Assembly: GCA_023393095.1 (NCBI GenBank)
Contig: JAEWMT010000090.1
Span: forward strand, 1-41,302
DNA length: 41,302 nucleotides
Direction: 5' to 3'
Origin: Bacillota bacterium
GTDB lineage: Bacteria > Bacillota > Clostridia > Lachnospirales > Lachnospiraceae
Shown: positions 24,860 through 32,041 of the stretch, in pieces
Layout of the letters: the number at the start of each line of letters is the position of its first letter
Numbering within the stretch: position 1 is the first letter of the stretch
Made by a program: the position numbers and the translations under genes
Notes under the pieces: model-generated
What the model was told of the DNA's origin: nothing
What the model saw: only the letters and a program-made list of their open reading frames with translations
The model's database searches: none

Positions 24860-25591
24860 TCACACTTTATCTCCGTTGGTTATTCTGCATTGATAGCTCC
24901 CGCTCTTAACCTGTTCTTCGATGCGGTTATATTCTTCTTCATCAATCGGCTGAAAATGAATATAATCGCCTGCCTGATACAAAGTGGGGTTCTCACGCTC
25001 ATTGTCATAAAGCTTTAACGGTGTTCTTCCAATCAGTCTCCATCCTCCCGGGGAAGTAATTGGATAGACTCCGGTTTGTTCTCCTCCTATTCCGACAGAC
25101 CCTGCGGGAATGGATGTTCTCGGATTCGATAGCCTGGGAGTCTCAAGCCTTTGATCCATTCCTCCCAGATAAGGGAAACCCGGCAGAAAGCCAAGCATAT
25201 AAATAAGGTAATCGGTACCGGAATGAAGTTTGATCACTTCTTCTTCGCTCATTCCCACATGTTCTGCAACATCAGCAAGATCTTCTCCATACTTCCCACC
25301 ATAATAAACGGGTATCTCAACAATTCTCTTGGAATCTGACTTGATATCCCCCTTCGTATCGGAAGCAGTACGGATGCATTCACATAGCTTTTCATAAGAA
25401 ATTATAAGAGGATCATAGTACACAAGTAAGGAGCGAAAGGTAGGAACTGTCTCGACGATACCTTTCATTTCGCTCTTTTTCAGGTTTTCATTTAACAGCC
25501 TGACTTTTTCATTACAGGCTGTACTTATTTCATTCCCAAATTCAGCTACAACAGACAAATCTCCTGCCGGTAATATACGTAATTCAGACAT
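24860..25591 (-). CDS. pxpB: 5-oxoprolinase subunit B (KipI/AHS1 family)
   Basis: PxpB pairs with PxpC in 5-oxoprolinase. The 243-residue protein has the unmistakable AHS1 core GFLPGFPYLGGMD, then PRLSNPRTSIPAGSVGIGG and GVYPITSPGGWRLIGRTP. The N-terminus, ILPAGDLSVVAEFGNEIS, is also standard. Two upstream in-frame starts exist (25615 and 25603). ATG 25591 is chosen because GAATGGAG precedes it by six bases, as in the other genes of this array. The gene lies between DUF4392 and pxpC. Confidence 0.93.
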   Translation of the reverse strand: MSELRILPAGDLSVVAEFGNEISTACNEKVRLLNENLKKSEMKGIVETVPTFRSLLVYYDPLIISYEKLCECIRTASDTKGDIKSDSKRIVEIPVYYGGKYGEDLADVAEHVGMSEEEVIKLHSGTDYLIYMLGFLPGFPYLGGMDQRLETPRLSNPRTSIPAGSVGIGGEQTGVYPITSPGGWRLIGRTPLKLYDNERENPTLYQAGDYIHFQPIDEEEYNRIEEQVKSGSYQCRITNGDKV

Positions 25592-25739
25592 ATTTTCCTC
25601 CATTCTTACAAACATGATACAGCATCTCTCAATATACCAATTAGAAGTTCTAAGTTAAGTTCTTTTAGATTTCATTTTTAATCCGAAGAATTCTGCCTTG
25701 ATCAAAATTCTTTGAGTTCTGCCTCGTAACAGCTTTTAT

Positions 25740-26810
25740 TTAACCCTTAGCCTGAAAATATCCTTTCTCCAGAACACTGTCAAACCAATGGGTATTATTA
25801 TCATATCTGATTGCATATCCTGTGCAGCGGCGCATGAGTTCAACGATATTTACAATAATTCTTGTATTGAATCCATCAATTCCAGGTATTAGAGAACCCG
25901 TCATATCTACCATTCCGCTTCTCGTTGCTACACGCATAACTTCCATTTCCATATCTCCATCATGGAAAATATCCATGTTCTTTTTCAGGTAAGCAATTGC
26001 AGCCATTAAACCATAGCATCCCCAGTCGGATACCGTTGCTGTGATAATATTATCCGCACTGGTAGCCGCCAGAATACCGCCTTTGCAGTCACACTTACAT
26101 TGGTCATCATCTGTGTAGGGAACATATTTTAAGATATGCTCACGTATCGCACCCATTCCTATTTCATTTCCAAGATCACCAATAGCAATATTGAGTATGC
26201 CTTTATTTTTAAGTTTCTTAAACATAATATCTGTTTTTGCTTCCAGCTCGGTAATGTTGACACCGGCTGCATTATGATATTCTCCGAATTTATTTGCACC
26301 GGCTGCTTCAATGGCAATCACAGCCTTCGGCAGCTTCTGTGCGATAATCCGGTCTGCCTGCTCCTCAGCTTTCTCCATATCCTTTGTAAAAGATATTACG
26401 CCCATGGATACAGGAAGCTCTGCAACCTTATCCAAATCGTCGTAGCAGTGAAGTCCGACTACACTGGCACATTTCTTTACTGCTTTTAAATTGTCCTCCG
26501 GGCAGATAATAACTGGTTTTGCATCAAAAGCCTGAACTAGGGAGCGGCATAAAAGCATGGAGCTAACAATTCCGTCCGTCTCGGGTACCTTATGAGGTAA
26601 CAGAATAAAACCGGTAAGAATATATACAAAGTCACCAGGCTTGATATTCTCTACGAGCTTCTTAGCACAATGGGTGGTAAGCGGTTCTCCCGTATAAGCT
26701 CTGCTTCCTGCATATAAAATACGGCATACTCCATAACCTCTGGGATCTAAATTCATTAAATTGTCCAAATTCTCTCCAACGTTATAAATAGACAATTCTT
26801 CCTTCGTCAT
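25740..26810 (-). CDS. DUF4392 protein, putative D-glutamate cyclase
   Basis: The 356-residue protein belongs to DUF4392, the C-terminal, catalytic-type domain of animal D-glutamate cyclase (DGLUCY), which converts D-glutamate to 5-oxo-D-proline and water. Visible conserved parts are ILTGFILLPHKVPETDGIVS (about 64-83), KAVIAIEAAGANKFGEYHN, AIGDLGNEIGMG, and the C-terminal TRSGMVDMTGSLIPGIDGF. A cysteine cluster (CKCDCKGG) precedes ADNIITATVSDWG. ATG 26810 follows AAGGAGGT. The gene lies between the D-amino acid aminotransferase and pxpB, which fits production of 5-oxoproline for PxpABC. The family match is firm; activity in this organism is inference. Confidence 0.85.
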   Translation of the reverse strand: MTKEELSIYNVGENLDNLMNLDPRGYGVCRILYAGSRAYTGEPLTTHCAKKLVENIKPGDFVYILTGFILLPHKVPETDGIVSSMLLCRSLVQAFDAKPVIICPEDNLKAVKKCASVVGLHCYDDLDKVAELPVSMGVISFTKDMEKAEEQADRIIAQKLPKAVIAIEAAGANKFGEYHNAAGVNITELEAKTDIMFKKLKNKGILNIAIGDLGNEIGMGAIREHILKYVPYTDDDQCKCDCKGGILAATSADNIITATVSDWGCYGLMAAIAYLKKNMDIFHDGDMEMEVMRVATRSGMVDMTGSLIPGIDGFNTRIIVNIVELMRRCTGYAIRYDNNTHWFDSVLEKGYFQAKG

Positions 26811-26816
26811 GGAATA

Positions 26817-27665
26817 TCAGACCTCCTTCTGATTCGTGGCTTCTAAGTATTCTTCCATTAGAGCATCCTGAAGCTTGTGAAGCAATTCAGGAGCCTTACC
26901 TCCTACCTTCTGTCCGTCAATTTCGTATGCTGACAGGCAGAAATTACTTGATGAGCAAACAATAACCTCATCCGCCTCCATCATTTCCTTAATGGTGAAA
27001 GGAGTCTCATCTACTGGAATGCCAAACTTTTTGCTCATTTTGATCAAATGGACTCTTGCAATTCCGGGCAGAATATAATGATCCGTCGGAGGTGTAATGA
27101 ATTTTCCATCCTTTATGATATTCACATTACTATGTGAACATTCTGTAACTCTGTCACCACGGTGGAATACAATCTCATCACAACCTTCCAGCTCGCCTTT
27201 TTGTGAAGCTAAAACATTAGGAATTAAATTTAATGTTTTTATATTACAATGCAAAAATCTTGTATCCTCAACTGTTATGAGCTTTAATAACTTTGAAGGA
27301 TCACCTATTTGTGAAGGTCTGATCATAATCCATAATTTAGCTGGGTTATCAGGGAATATATGCTTTCTTGGAGCGACTGCCCTTGTCACCTGCCAGTAAA
27401 CAAAATGTGTATTCCCATCTACCTTTTGAATCATTTCATTTAATATACTCTTTAGTTCTTTCTTAGAATGGGGAATTGTAATTTGTAAAAGTCCGGCACT
27501 GTTATAGAATCTGTCAATATGCTCATCCAAGTTAAAGATGACATGGTTTCTTGCACATGTGGCATCATATACACCATCACCATAATAATGAACCCTGTCA
27601 TCAAAAGGCACGGTCATATTTTCAATTAAATCGTATTTCCCATCGTAGTATCCTAAGTTCTCCAT
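26817..27665 (-). CDS. dat: D-amino acid aminotransferase (class IV PLP enzyme)
   Basis: This fold-type IV enzyme swaps amino groups between D-amino acids and 2-oxo acids, typically D-alanine plus 2-oxoglutarate to pyruvate plus D-glutamate. The 282-residue protein has Y33 (GDGVYD), the D-specific carboxylate trap R100-x-H102 in TRAVAPRKHIFP, the PLP lysine K143 in CNIKTLNLI, and E175 in VTECSHSN. The R-x-H pair separates it from branched-chain and aminodeoxychorismate relatives. GTG 27674 opens the frame; ATG 27665 with AGGTG upstream is preferred. It is six bases before the DUF4392 gene, so D-glutamate made here could feed the cyclase directly. Confidence 0.88.
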   Translation of the reverse strand: MENLGYYDGKYDLIENMTVPFDDRVHYYGDGVYDATCARNHVIFNLDEHIDRFYNSAGLLQITIPHSKKELKSILNEMIQKVDGNTHFVYWQVTRAVAPRKHIFPDNPAKLWIMIRPSQIGDPSKLLKLITVEDTRFLHCNIKTLNLIPNVLASQKGELEGCDEIVFHRGDRVTECSHSNVNIIKDGKFITPPTDHYILPGIARVHLIKMSKKFGIPVDETPFTIKEMMEADEVIVCSSSNFCLSAYEIDGQKVGGKAPELLHKLQDALMEEYLEATNQKEV

Positions 27666-27744
27666 AATATACACCTGATTTCCATTTTTATTTAGCTGGT
27701 TCCAGTTTTTACTTATTACACAAATATCGAATAAATTACACCTT

Positions 27745-28368
27745 CTAATCTCCTATTCTCATTTTAACATAATTCTTAATCAATTCTACCGTGTTTTCAT
27801 ACCCAATCTTACTCGTATTAATACACAGATCATAGTTATCCGAATTTCTCCACTTTTTGCCGGTGTGATAAGTGTAATAATCACTTCTAAATTTATTTAT
27901 TTTGTTAATATGCTTTTTAGCTTCTCTTCTGTTACATACGATTCTCTCCATCTCATGTTCAATACAAGCCTCTTGATCTGCAGTAATATAGATGGAAATT
28001 GTATTTTTTCTGTCGCGCAAAATATAGTCACCACATCTGCCAATTACTATAAAGGATTCTTCCTCAGCAAGTTCTTTCAGTACTTTTGCCTGATAATTAA
28101 ACAGATTAATATCCGAGGTAAAATTATCGCTTTCCGGAGGAATTAATTCACCGTTGTATACCTTTTTAGAGGCACGGTATAAAATGGTTTTCTTAACTTC
28201 CTCATCTGCATTATAGAACAGATCCTCATTAATTCCGCTACTTTCTGAAGCCAAGCGAAGAAGCTGCTTATCGTACATATTGATACCATACTCTTTCGCA
28301 AGCATTTTACTAATTGTTGTTGCTCCACTTCCGCAGGTTCTTGTAATAGCAAGTACAAATTTCTCCAC
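27745..28368 (-). CDS. Cytidylate-kinase-like family protein
   Basis: The 207-residue protein is of the cytidylate kinase-like P-loop family (Cytidylate_kin_2). N-terminal VLAITRTCGSGATTISKMLAKEYG aligns with the usual SREFGSGGREIAKKLA, and EESFIVIGRCGDYIL is the conserved middle. As in the family, no Walker lysine follows the glycine loop, and here the usual GGR is GAT. Substrate and activity are unknown. Translation probably starts at GTG 28368, because the GGAGG lies inside the longer frame to 28380. The gene sits between an importer and an aminotransferase, an odd place for a nucleotide kinase, so a regulatory or specialised role is possible. Confidence 0.78.
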   Translation of the reverse strand: MEKFVLAITRTCGSGATTISKMLAKEYGINMYDKQLLRLASESSGINEDLFYNADEEVKKTILYRASKKVYNGELIPPESDNFTSDINLFNYQAKVLKELAEEESFIVIGRCGDYILRDRKNTISIYITADQEACIEHEMERIVCNRREAKKHINKINKFRSDYYTYHTGKKWRNSDNYDLCINTSKIGYENTVELIKNYVKMRIGD

Positions 28369-28381
28369 ACAAACCTCCATT

Positions 28382-28398
28382 CTGCTGTCTCACAGCAG
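28382..28398 (-). repeat. Junction hairpin before the cytidylate-kinase-like gene
   Basis: CTGCTGT-CTC-ACAGCAG forms a perfect 7-bp stem in the short gap after livF, overlapping the recurrent CAGAATGGAG motif that supplies the ribosome site. Confidence 0.6.
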
Positions 28399-28409
28399 CT
28401 CAAAACCGA

Positions 28410-29117
28410 CTATTGTCCCAGATATGCCTTACGGACTCTGTCATCTTCAAGCAATTCCCTGGCATTACCGCTAATTGTTATGTTACCGGTTTCCAAAACA
28501 TAAGCTCTGTCTGCTATACCAAGTGCCATTTTTGCATTCTGTTCAACTAATAGTATGGTAATTCCCATGTCATGGCAATATTTAATGATACTGAAGATCT
28601 CCTTAACCAGAATTGGGGAAAGTCCCATGGAAGGCTCATCCATCAGAATGATTTTGGGGTCAGCCATTAAGGCCCTACCCATGGCAAGCATCTGCTGCTC
28701 ACCACCCGATAATGTTCCTGCCATCTGCTTATATCTTTCCTTTAATCTTGGGAATCTTTCAAATACCATTTTATAATTTTTCTCTAAATCACTTTTACTT
28801 GCCTTCTTACTATATGCACCCATCTCCAGATTTTCCATAACGGTCATATCCGGAAATATATGTCTTCCTTCAGGAACATGGCCAATACCATATCTGATCA
28901 GTTTACTGGCATCGGTTGCACGTAAATCAAGATCATTATATGTAATTGTTCCGCTTGTTGCTGCCTTAAGGCCGGTTATTGTATGAAGAATTGTTGTTTT
29001 TCCGGCACCGTTTGCACCAATGAGGGAAACAATCTCACCATCATTAACCTCTAAGCTGACACCATGAATGGCGTGAATAGCGCCATATGAAACATGAACA
29101 TCTTTCACTGATAACAT
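28410..29117 (-). CDS. livF: Branched-chain-type amino acid ABC transporter ATPase
   Basis: LivF is the second ATPase of the HAAT-family importer. The 235-residue protein has Walker A GANGAGKTT, signature LSGGEQQMLAMGRAL, Walker B ILMDEPSMGLSP and the H-loop region LLVEQN. The LivF-specific GHVPEGRHIFPDMTV is present. The frame begins at GTG 29123, but ATG 29117 is better spaced from AGGAGG. It follows livG by 14 bases. Substrate specificity lies in LivK, not here. Confidence 0.93.
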   Translation of the reverse strand: MLSVKDVHVSYGAIHAIHGVSLEVNDGEIVSLIGANGAGKTTILHTITGLKAATSGTITYNDLDLRATDASKLIRYGIGHVPEGRHIFPDMTVMENLEMGAYSKKASKSDLEKNYKMVFERFPRLKERYKQMAGTLSGGEQQMLAMGRALMADPKIILMDEPSMGLSPILVKEIFSIIKYCHDMGITILLVEQNAKMALGIADRAYVLETGNITISGNARELLEDDRVRKAYLGQ

Positions 29118-29131
29118 TAGCACTCTTCCTC

Positions 29132-29911
29132 CTATTCGTCTTCTTTACCAAGATATGCTTCTATAACTCTTGGATTATTTGCAATCTCCTCCGGTGTTCC
29201 AAATGCAATTGTCTCACCATAGTCAATAACCTGAATCTTCTCACAAATCTTCATAACCAGACTCATATCGTGTTCAATCAGAAGAACAGAGATATTAAAT
29301 TTCTTACGAATTACATTAATAATATCAAGCAACTCTGCTGTCTCCGTAGGATTCATACCTGCGGCCGGCTCATCCAATAATAAGAGCTTCATACCAGTTG
29401 CAAGTGCTCTTGCAATCTCTAGTCGTCTTTGCTGTCCGTAGGGAAGATTCTCAGCTACAAAATCTGCTTTGTCTCCAAGGTTTACAACTGCTAACAGTTC
29501 TCTTGCCTTTTCATCAATTTCTTTCTCTTCTTTCCAATATGCCGGTAAACGAAAAATTGCGGAAGGAAGGGAATATTTCATTTTCAAATTCATTGCAACC
29601 TTTACATTTTCCAGAGCTGTCATTTTCTTAAAGAGACGTATATTCTGGAAGGTTCTTGCAACACCTGCCTGTACCACCTGATGTGTCTTTTTACCATTCA
29701 TATTTTCGCCGTTTAGGAAAAATGCACCCTCCGTAGGCTTGTAAACACCGGTAAGTAAATTAAATACGGTTGTTTTTCCGGCTCCGTTAGGGCCGATTAA
29801 TCCGTATAATTCGCTTTTACCTATTTCAAAATTAAAATCACTTACTGCTTTCAATCCACCAAAGGATATTCCTAAGTGTGTTGCTTTTAATACGGGCTGT
29901 TCTGTACTCAT
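29132..29911 (-). CDS. livG: Branched-chain-type amino acid ABC transporter ATPase
   Basis: LivG is the first ATPase of the importer. The 259-residue protein has Walker A GPNGAGKTT, the LivG marker ARTFQNIRLFKKMTALENV, the signature LPYGQQRRLEIARAL, Walker B LLLLDEPAAGMNP and the H-loop LLIEHDM. LivG typically has this degenerate signature with QQRR in place of LSGGQ. ATG 29911 shares one base with the livM stop and has AAGGAGG, so coupling is tight. Confidence 0.94.
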   Translation of the reverse strand: MSTEQPVLKATHLGISFGGLKAVSDFNFEIGKSELYGLIGPNGAGKTTVFNLLTGVYKPTEGAFFLNGENMNGKKTHQVVQAGVARTFQNIRLFKKMTALENVKVAMNLKMKYSLPSAIFRLPAYWKEEKEIDEKARELLAVVNLGDKADFVAENLPYGQQRRLEIARALATGMKLLLLDEPAAGMNPTETAELLDIINVIRKKFNISVLLIEHDMSLVMKICEKIQVIDYGETIAFGTPEEIANNPRVIEAYLGKEDE

Positions 29912-30912
29912 TATTTACTAACCTCCTTCTTTTGCTTTTTTCCAAATATCTTGGAAATAGTACCTGTTAAGGAGAATTCATATTTTCCGAAGATTCCGCC
30001 CGGTCTGAAGATCATTACTAATACCAATACTACAGAATATGCAAGCATACGGTATTTAGCGAACTGTCTCATTGCTTCCGGTAATGCGGATAAGAAGGTT
30101 GCACCGATAATAGATCCGGTTAAGGATCCTGTACCACCGATAATAACCTCAGTTAAGAACTCTGCGGAATACATAAAATTGAAGTTTGTTGGTATCATCG
30201 CTGTCATATAATGAGCATACATTGCTCCCCCCACTCCCGCGAAGAAAGCAGAAATCGTAAACGTCAGAACTTTATAATAGGTTACATTAATTCCGCTGGC
30301 GGCAGCTGCAATATAATCTTCACGAATTGCAATTACTGTTCGACCGTATCTGGAACGAACATACATATACATAATAGCCACGCTGATTACCATAACCCAG
30401 AAACACCAGTAGAAATTAGAAAGCTTTGTTATACCGCTCATTGTTTTTCCGCCGCCAGTGATTCCAAAGTTACAAAATGCAACTCTGATGATTTCCGCAA
30501 AGGCTATAGTAACGATAGCAAGATAATCTCCTCGAAGCCTTAATGCCGGAATACCTACTAAAGCACCTGTAATTGCGGCTGCTATACCGCCAACAATTAA
30601 TGCTATAATAAATAGAAGAATATCAGATATGCCTTTATCAACCAACATATTAGTAACGATTGCTGAACTGTAAGCTCCCACGGACATAAAACCAGCATGA
30701 CCAAGGGAGAATTCACCCATGAAACCGGTCAGTAAATTAAGTGAAGCAACCATAATAATCGTATAACATGCTGTTGTAAAAATACCTTTGATGTAGTTGG
30801 TTCTTGCACCTAATACCTGAGATTTGAAAAGTAGCATAAACAGCAGGAACAGTACACAAACACCAATAAAATTTATTAAATATGCCCACTTTTTCTCTTT
30901 TATCTTATTCAT
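29911..30912 (-). CDS. livM: Branched-chain-type amino acid ABC transporter permease
   Basis: LivM is one of two membrane subunits of the importer. The 333-residue protein has about nine to ten hydrophobic segments, LLTGFMGEFSLGHAGFMSVGAYSSAI near the N-terminus, GIPALRLRGDYLAIVTIAFAEIIR in the middle and EVIIGGTGSLTGSIIGA later, all LivM-typical. The open frame extends to 30960 through sequence unlike any permease; GGAG in CAGAATGGAG six bases before ATG 30912 fixes the start. The 110-base gap to livH holds two hairpins. Confidence 0.94.
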   Translation of the reverse strand: MNKIKEKKWAYLINFIGVCVLFLLFMLLFKSQVLGARTNYIKGIFTTACYTIIMVASLNLLTGFMGEFSLGHAGFMSVGAYSSAIVTNMLVDKGISDILLFIIALIVGGIAAAITGALVGIPALRLRGDYLAIVTIAFAEIIRVAFCNFGITGGGKTMSGITKLSNFYWCFWVMVISVAIMYMYVRSRYGRTVIAIREDYIAAAASGINVTYYKVLTFTISAFFAGVGGAMYAHYMTAMIPTNFNFMYSAEFLTEVIIGGTGSLTGSIIGATFLSALPEAMRQFAKYRMLAYSVVLVLVMIFRPGGIFGKYEFSLTGTISKIFGKKQKKEVSK

Positions 30913-30965
30913 ATTAATCTCCATTCTGCCGAAACACCGTGAATTTGGGCGCCAGCACAATATTT

Positions 30966-31012
30966 ACAAAGTGAATTTTACAATTCACTTTGTGAAAAAT
31001 TATATTTTTTCA
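30966..31012 (-). repeat. Twin hairpins between livH and livM
   Basis: Two stems sit side by side. ACAAAGTGAATT (30966-30977) pairs perfectly with 30982-30993 around TTAC. Next to it, TGTGAAAAA (about 30991-30999) pairs with TTTTTTCACA (about 31005-31014), overlapping the first by a few bases, so the two are probably alternatives. They lie before the livM junction motif and may set relative expression of livH and livM. Confidence 0.6.
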
Positions 31013-31022
31013 CAATTCCCAC

Positions 31023-31910
31023 CTAGACTTTCTCGCCAATGTTTTTACCAAGAATACCGGATGGTTTAACAATCAGAACAATGATTAAGAGACTATATGT
31101 AATAGCTTCATACCAGCCCGGAGCAATGTAAACTTTTACCAATATTTCAATTAAGCCAACTAAGATGCCACCAATCATGGCTCCCGGAATACTTCCGATA
31201 CCGCCGATTACTGCTGCTATGAATGCTTTTAAACCCATAACGCTTCCCATATCAGTTGTACATCTTGGATAAGTACTGCAATACATAAGTGCAGCTACGG
31301 CAGCAAGAGCAGAACCGATAGCAAAGGTAACTGTTATAATTGAATTCACTTTAATTCCCATAAGAGTAGCTGCTTGCTTATCCTGTGGAACTGCTCTCAT
31401 GGCCTTACCTAATTTTGTTTTTTTAATAAATACCTGTAACCCAATCATTATGATAAGCCCGATACCCAGGGTAAGTAAATATTTTACCTGTAAGGTAGCT
31501 CCCAGGAAATTAAGAGACTGCATCTTAAATATTGGTTTAACGATTTTTGGATTTGGACCAAATACAACCATCGCCAAATTCTCAAGGAAAAGGCTCATTG
31601 CAAGAGCTGTAATTAATGCTGTCATAGCTCCGGCCTTTCGTACCGGCCGATAAGCAATCACTTCAACGGCAACACCAACAACCGTACATACCACAACTGC
31701 TATCAATACAGCTAACCATGCAGGCGCTCCGGCTCTAACCATTAAAGGTATTGTATAAAATAATGTATAAGCACCGACCATTATAAAATCTCCGTGTGCA
31801 AAGTTAATCATACGGATAATGCCATAAACCATGGTATATCCAAGTGCAATTAACGCATAAATTGCACCCTGGTTCAAACCATTTACTAAACTCTGAATAA
31901 ATAACGCCAT
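31023..31910 (-). CDS. livH: Branched-chain-type amino acid ABC transporter permease
   Basis: LivH is the other membrane subunit. The 295-residue protein starts MALFIQSLVNGLNQGAIYALIALGYTMVYGIIRMINFAHGDFIM, which is diagnostic. It also has RKAGAMTALITALAMSLFLEN and AAVIGGIGSIPGAMIGGILVGLIE. ATG 31910 follows an AGGTG site. It follows livK after 131 bases, with a strong hairpin in the gap. The ligand may be a D- or L-amino acid, oxoproline or another compound; permease sequence does not tell. Confidence 0.94.
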   Translation of the reverse strand: MALFIQSLVNGLNQGAIYALIALGYTMVYGIIRMINFAHGDFIMVGAYTLFYTIPLMVRAGAPAWLAVLIAVVVCTVVGVAVEVIAYRPVRKAGAMTALITALAMSLFLENLAMVVFGPNPKIVKPIFKMQSLNFLGATLQVKYLLTLGIGLIIMIGLQVFIKKTKLGKAMRAVPQDKQAATLMGIKVNSIITVTFAIGSALAAVAALMYCSTYPRCTTDMGSVMGLKAFIAAVIGGIGSIPGAMIGGILVGLIEILVKVYIAPGWYEAITYSLLIIVLIVKPSGILGKNIGEKV

Positions 31911-31981
31911 GCAAACACCTATCTTTCCGATATTTTAAAATAATCAGCTATGCAGACTATTTTGCTTCATGTATCAAACAT

Positions 31982-32008
31982 ACGACACAGGAACTGATCC
32001 TGTGTCGT
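31982..32008 (-). other. Stem-loop between livK and livH
   Basis: ACGACACAGGA (31982-31992) pairs perfectly over 11 bp with TCCTGTGTCGT (31998-32008) around a 5-base loop. There is no long U-run after it on the minus strand (ATGTTTG), so it is more likely an RNA-stabilising or partial-termination hairpin that lets the binding protein be made in excess of the permease. Confidence 0.6.
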
Positions 32009-32041
32009 AGTCTTGCTGTTCATTACATTATTTAAATTATT

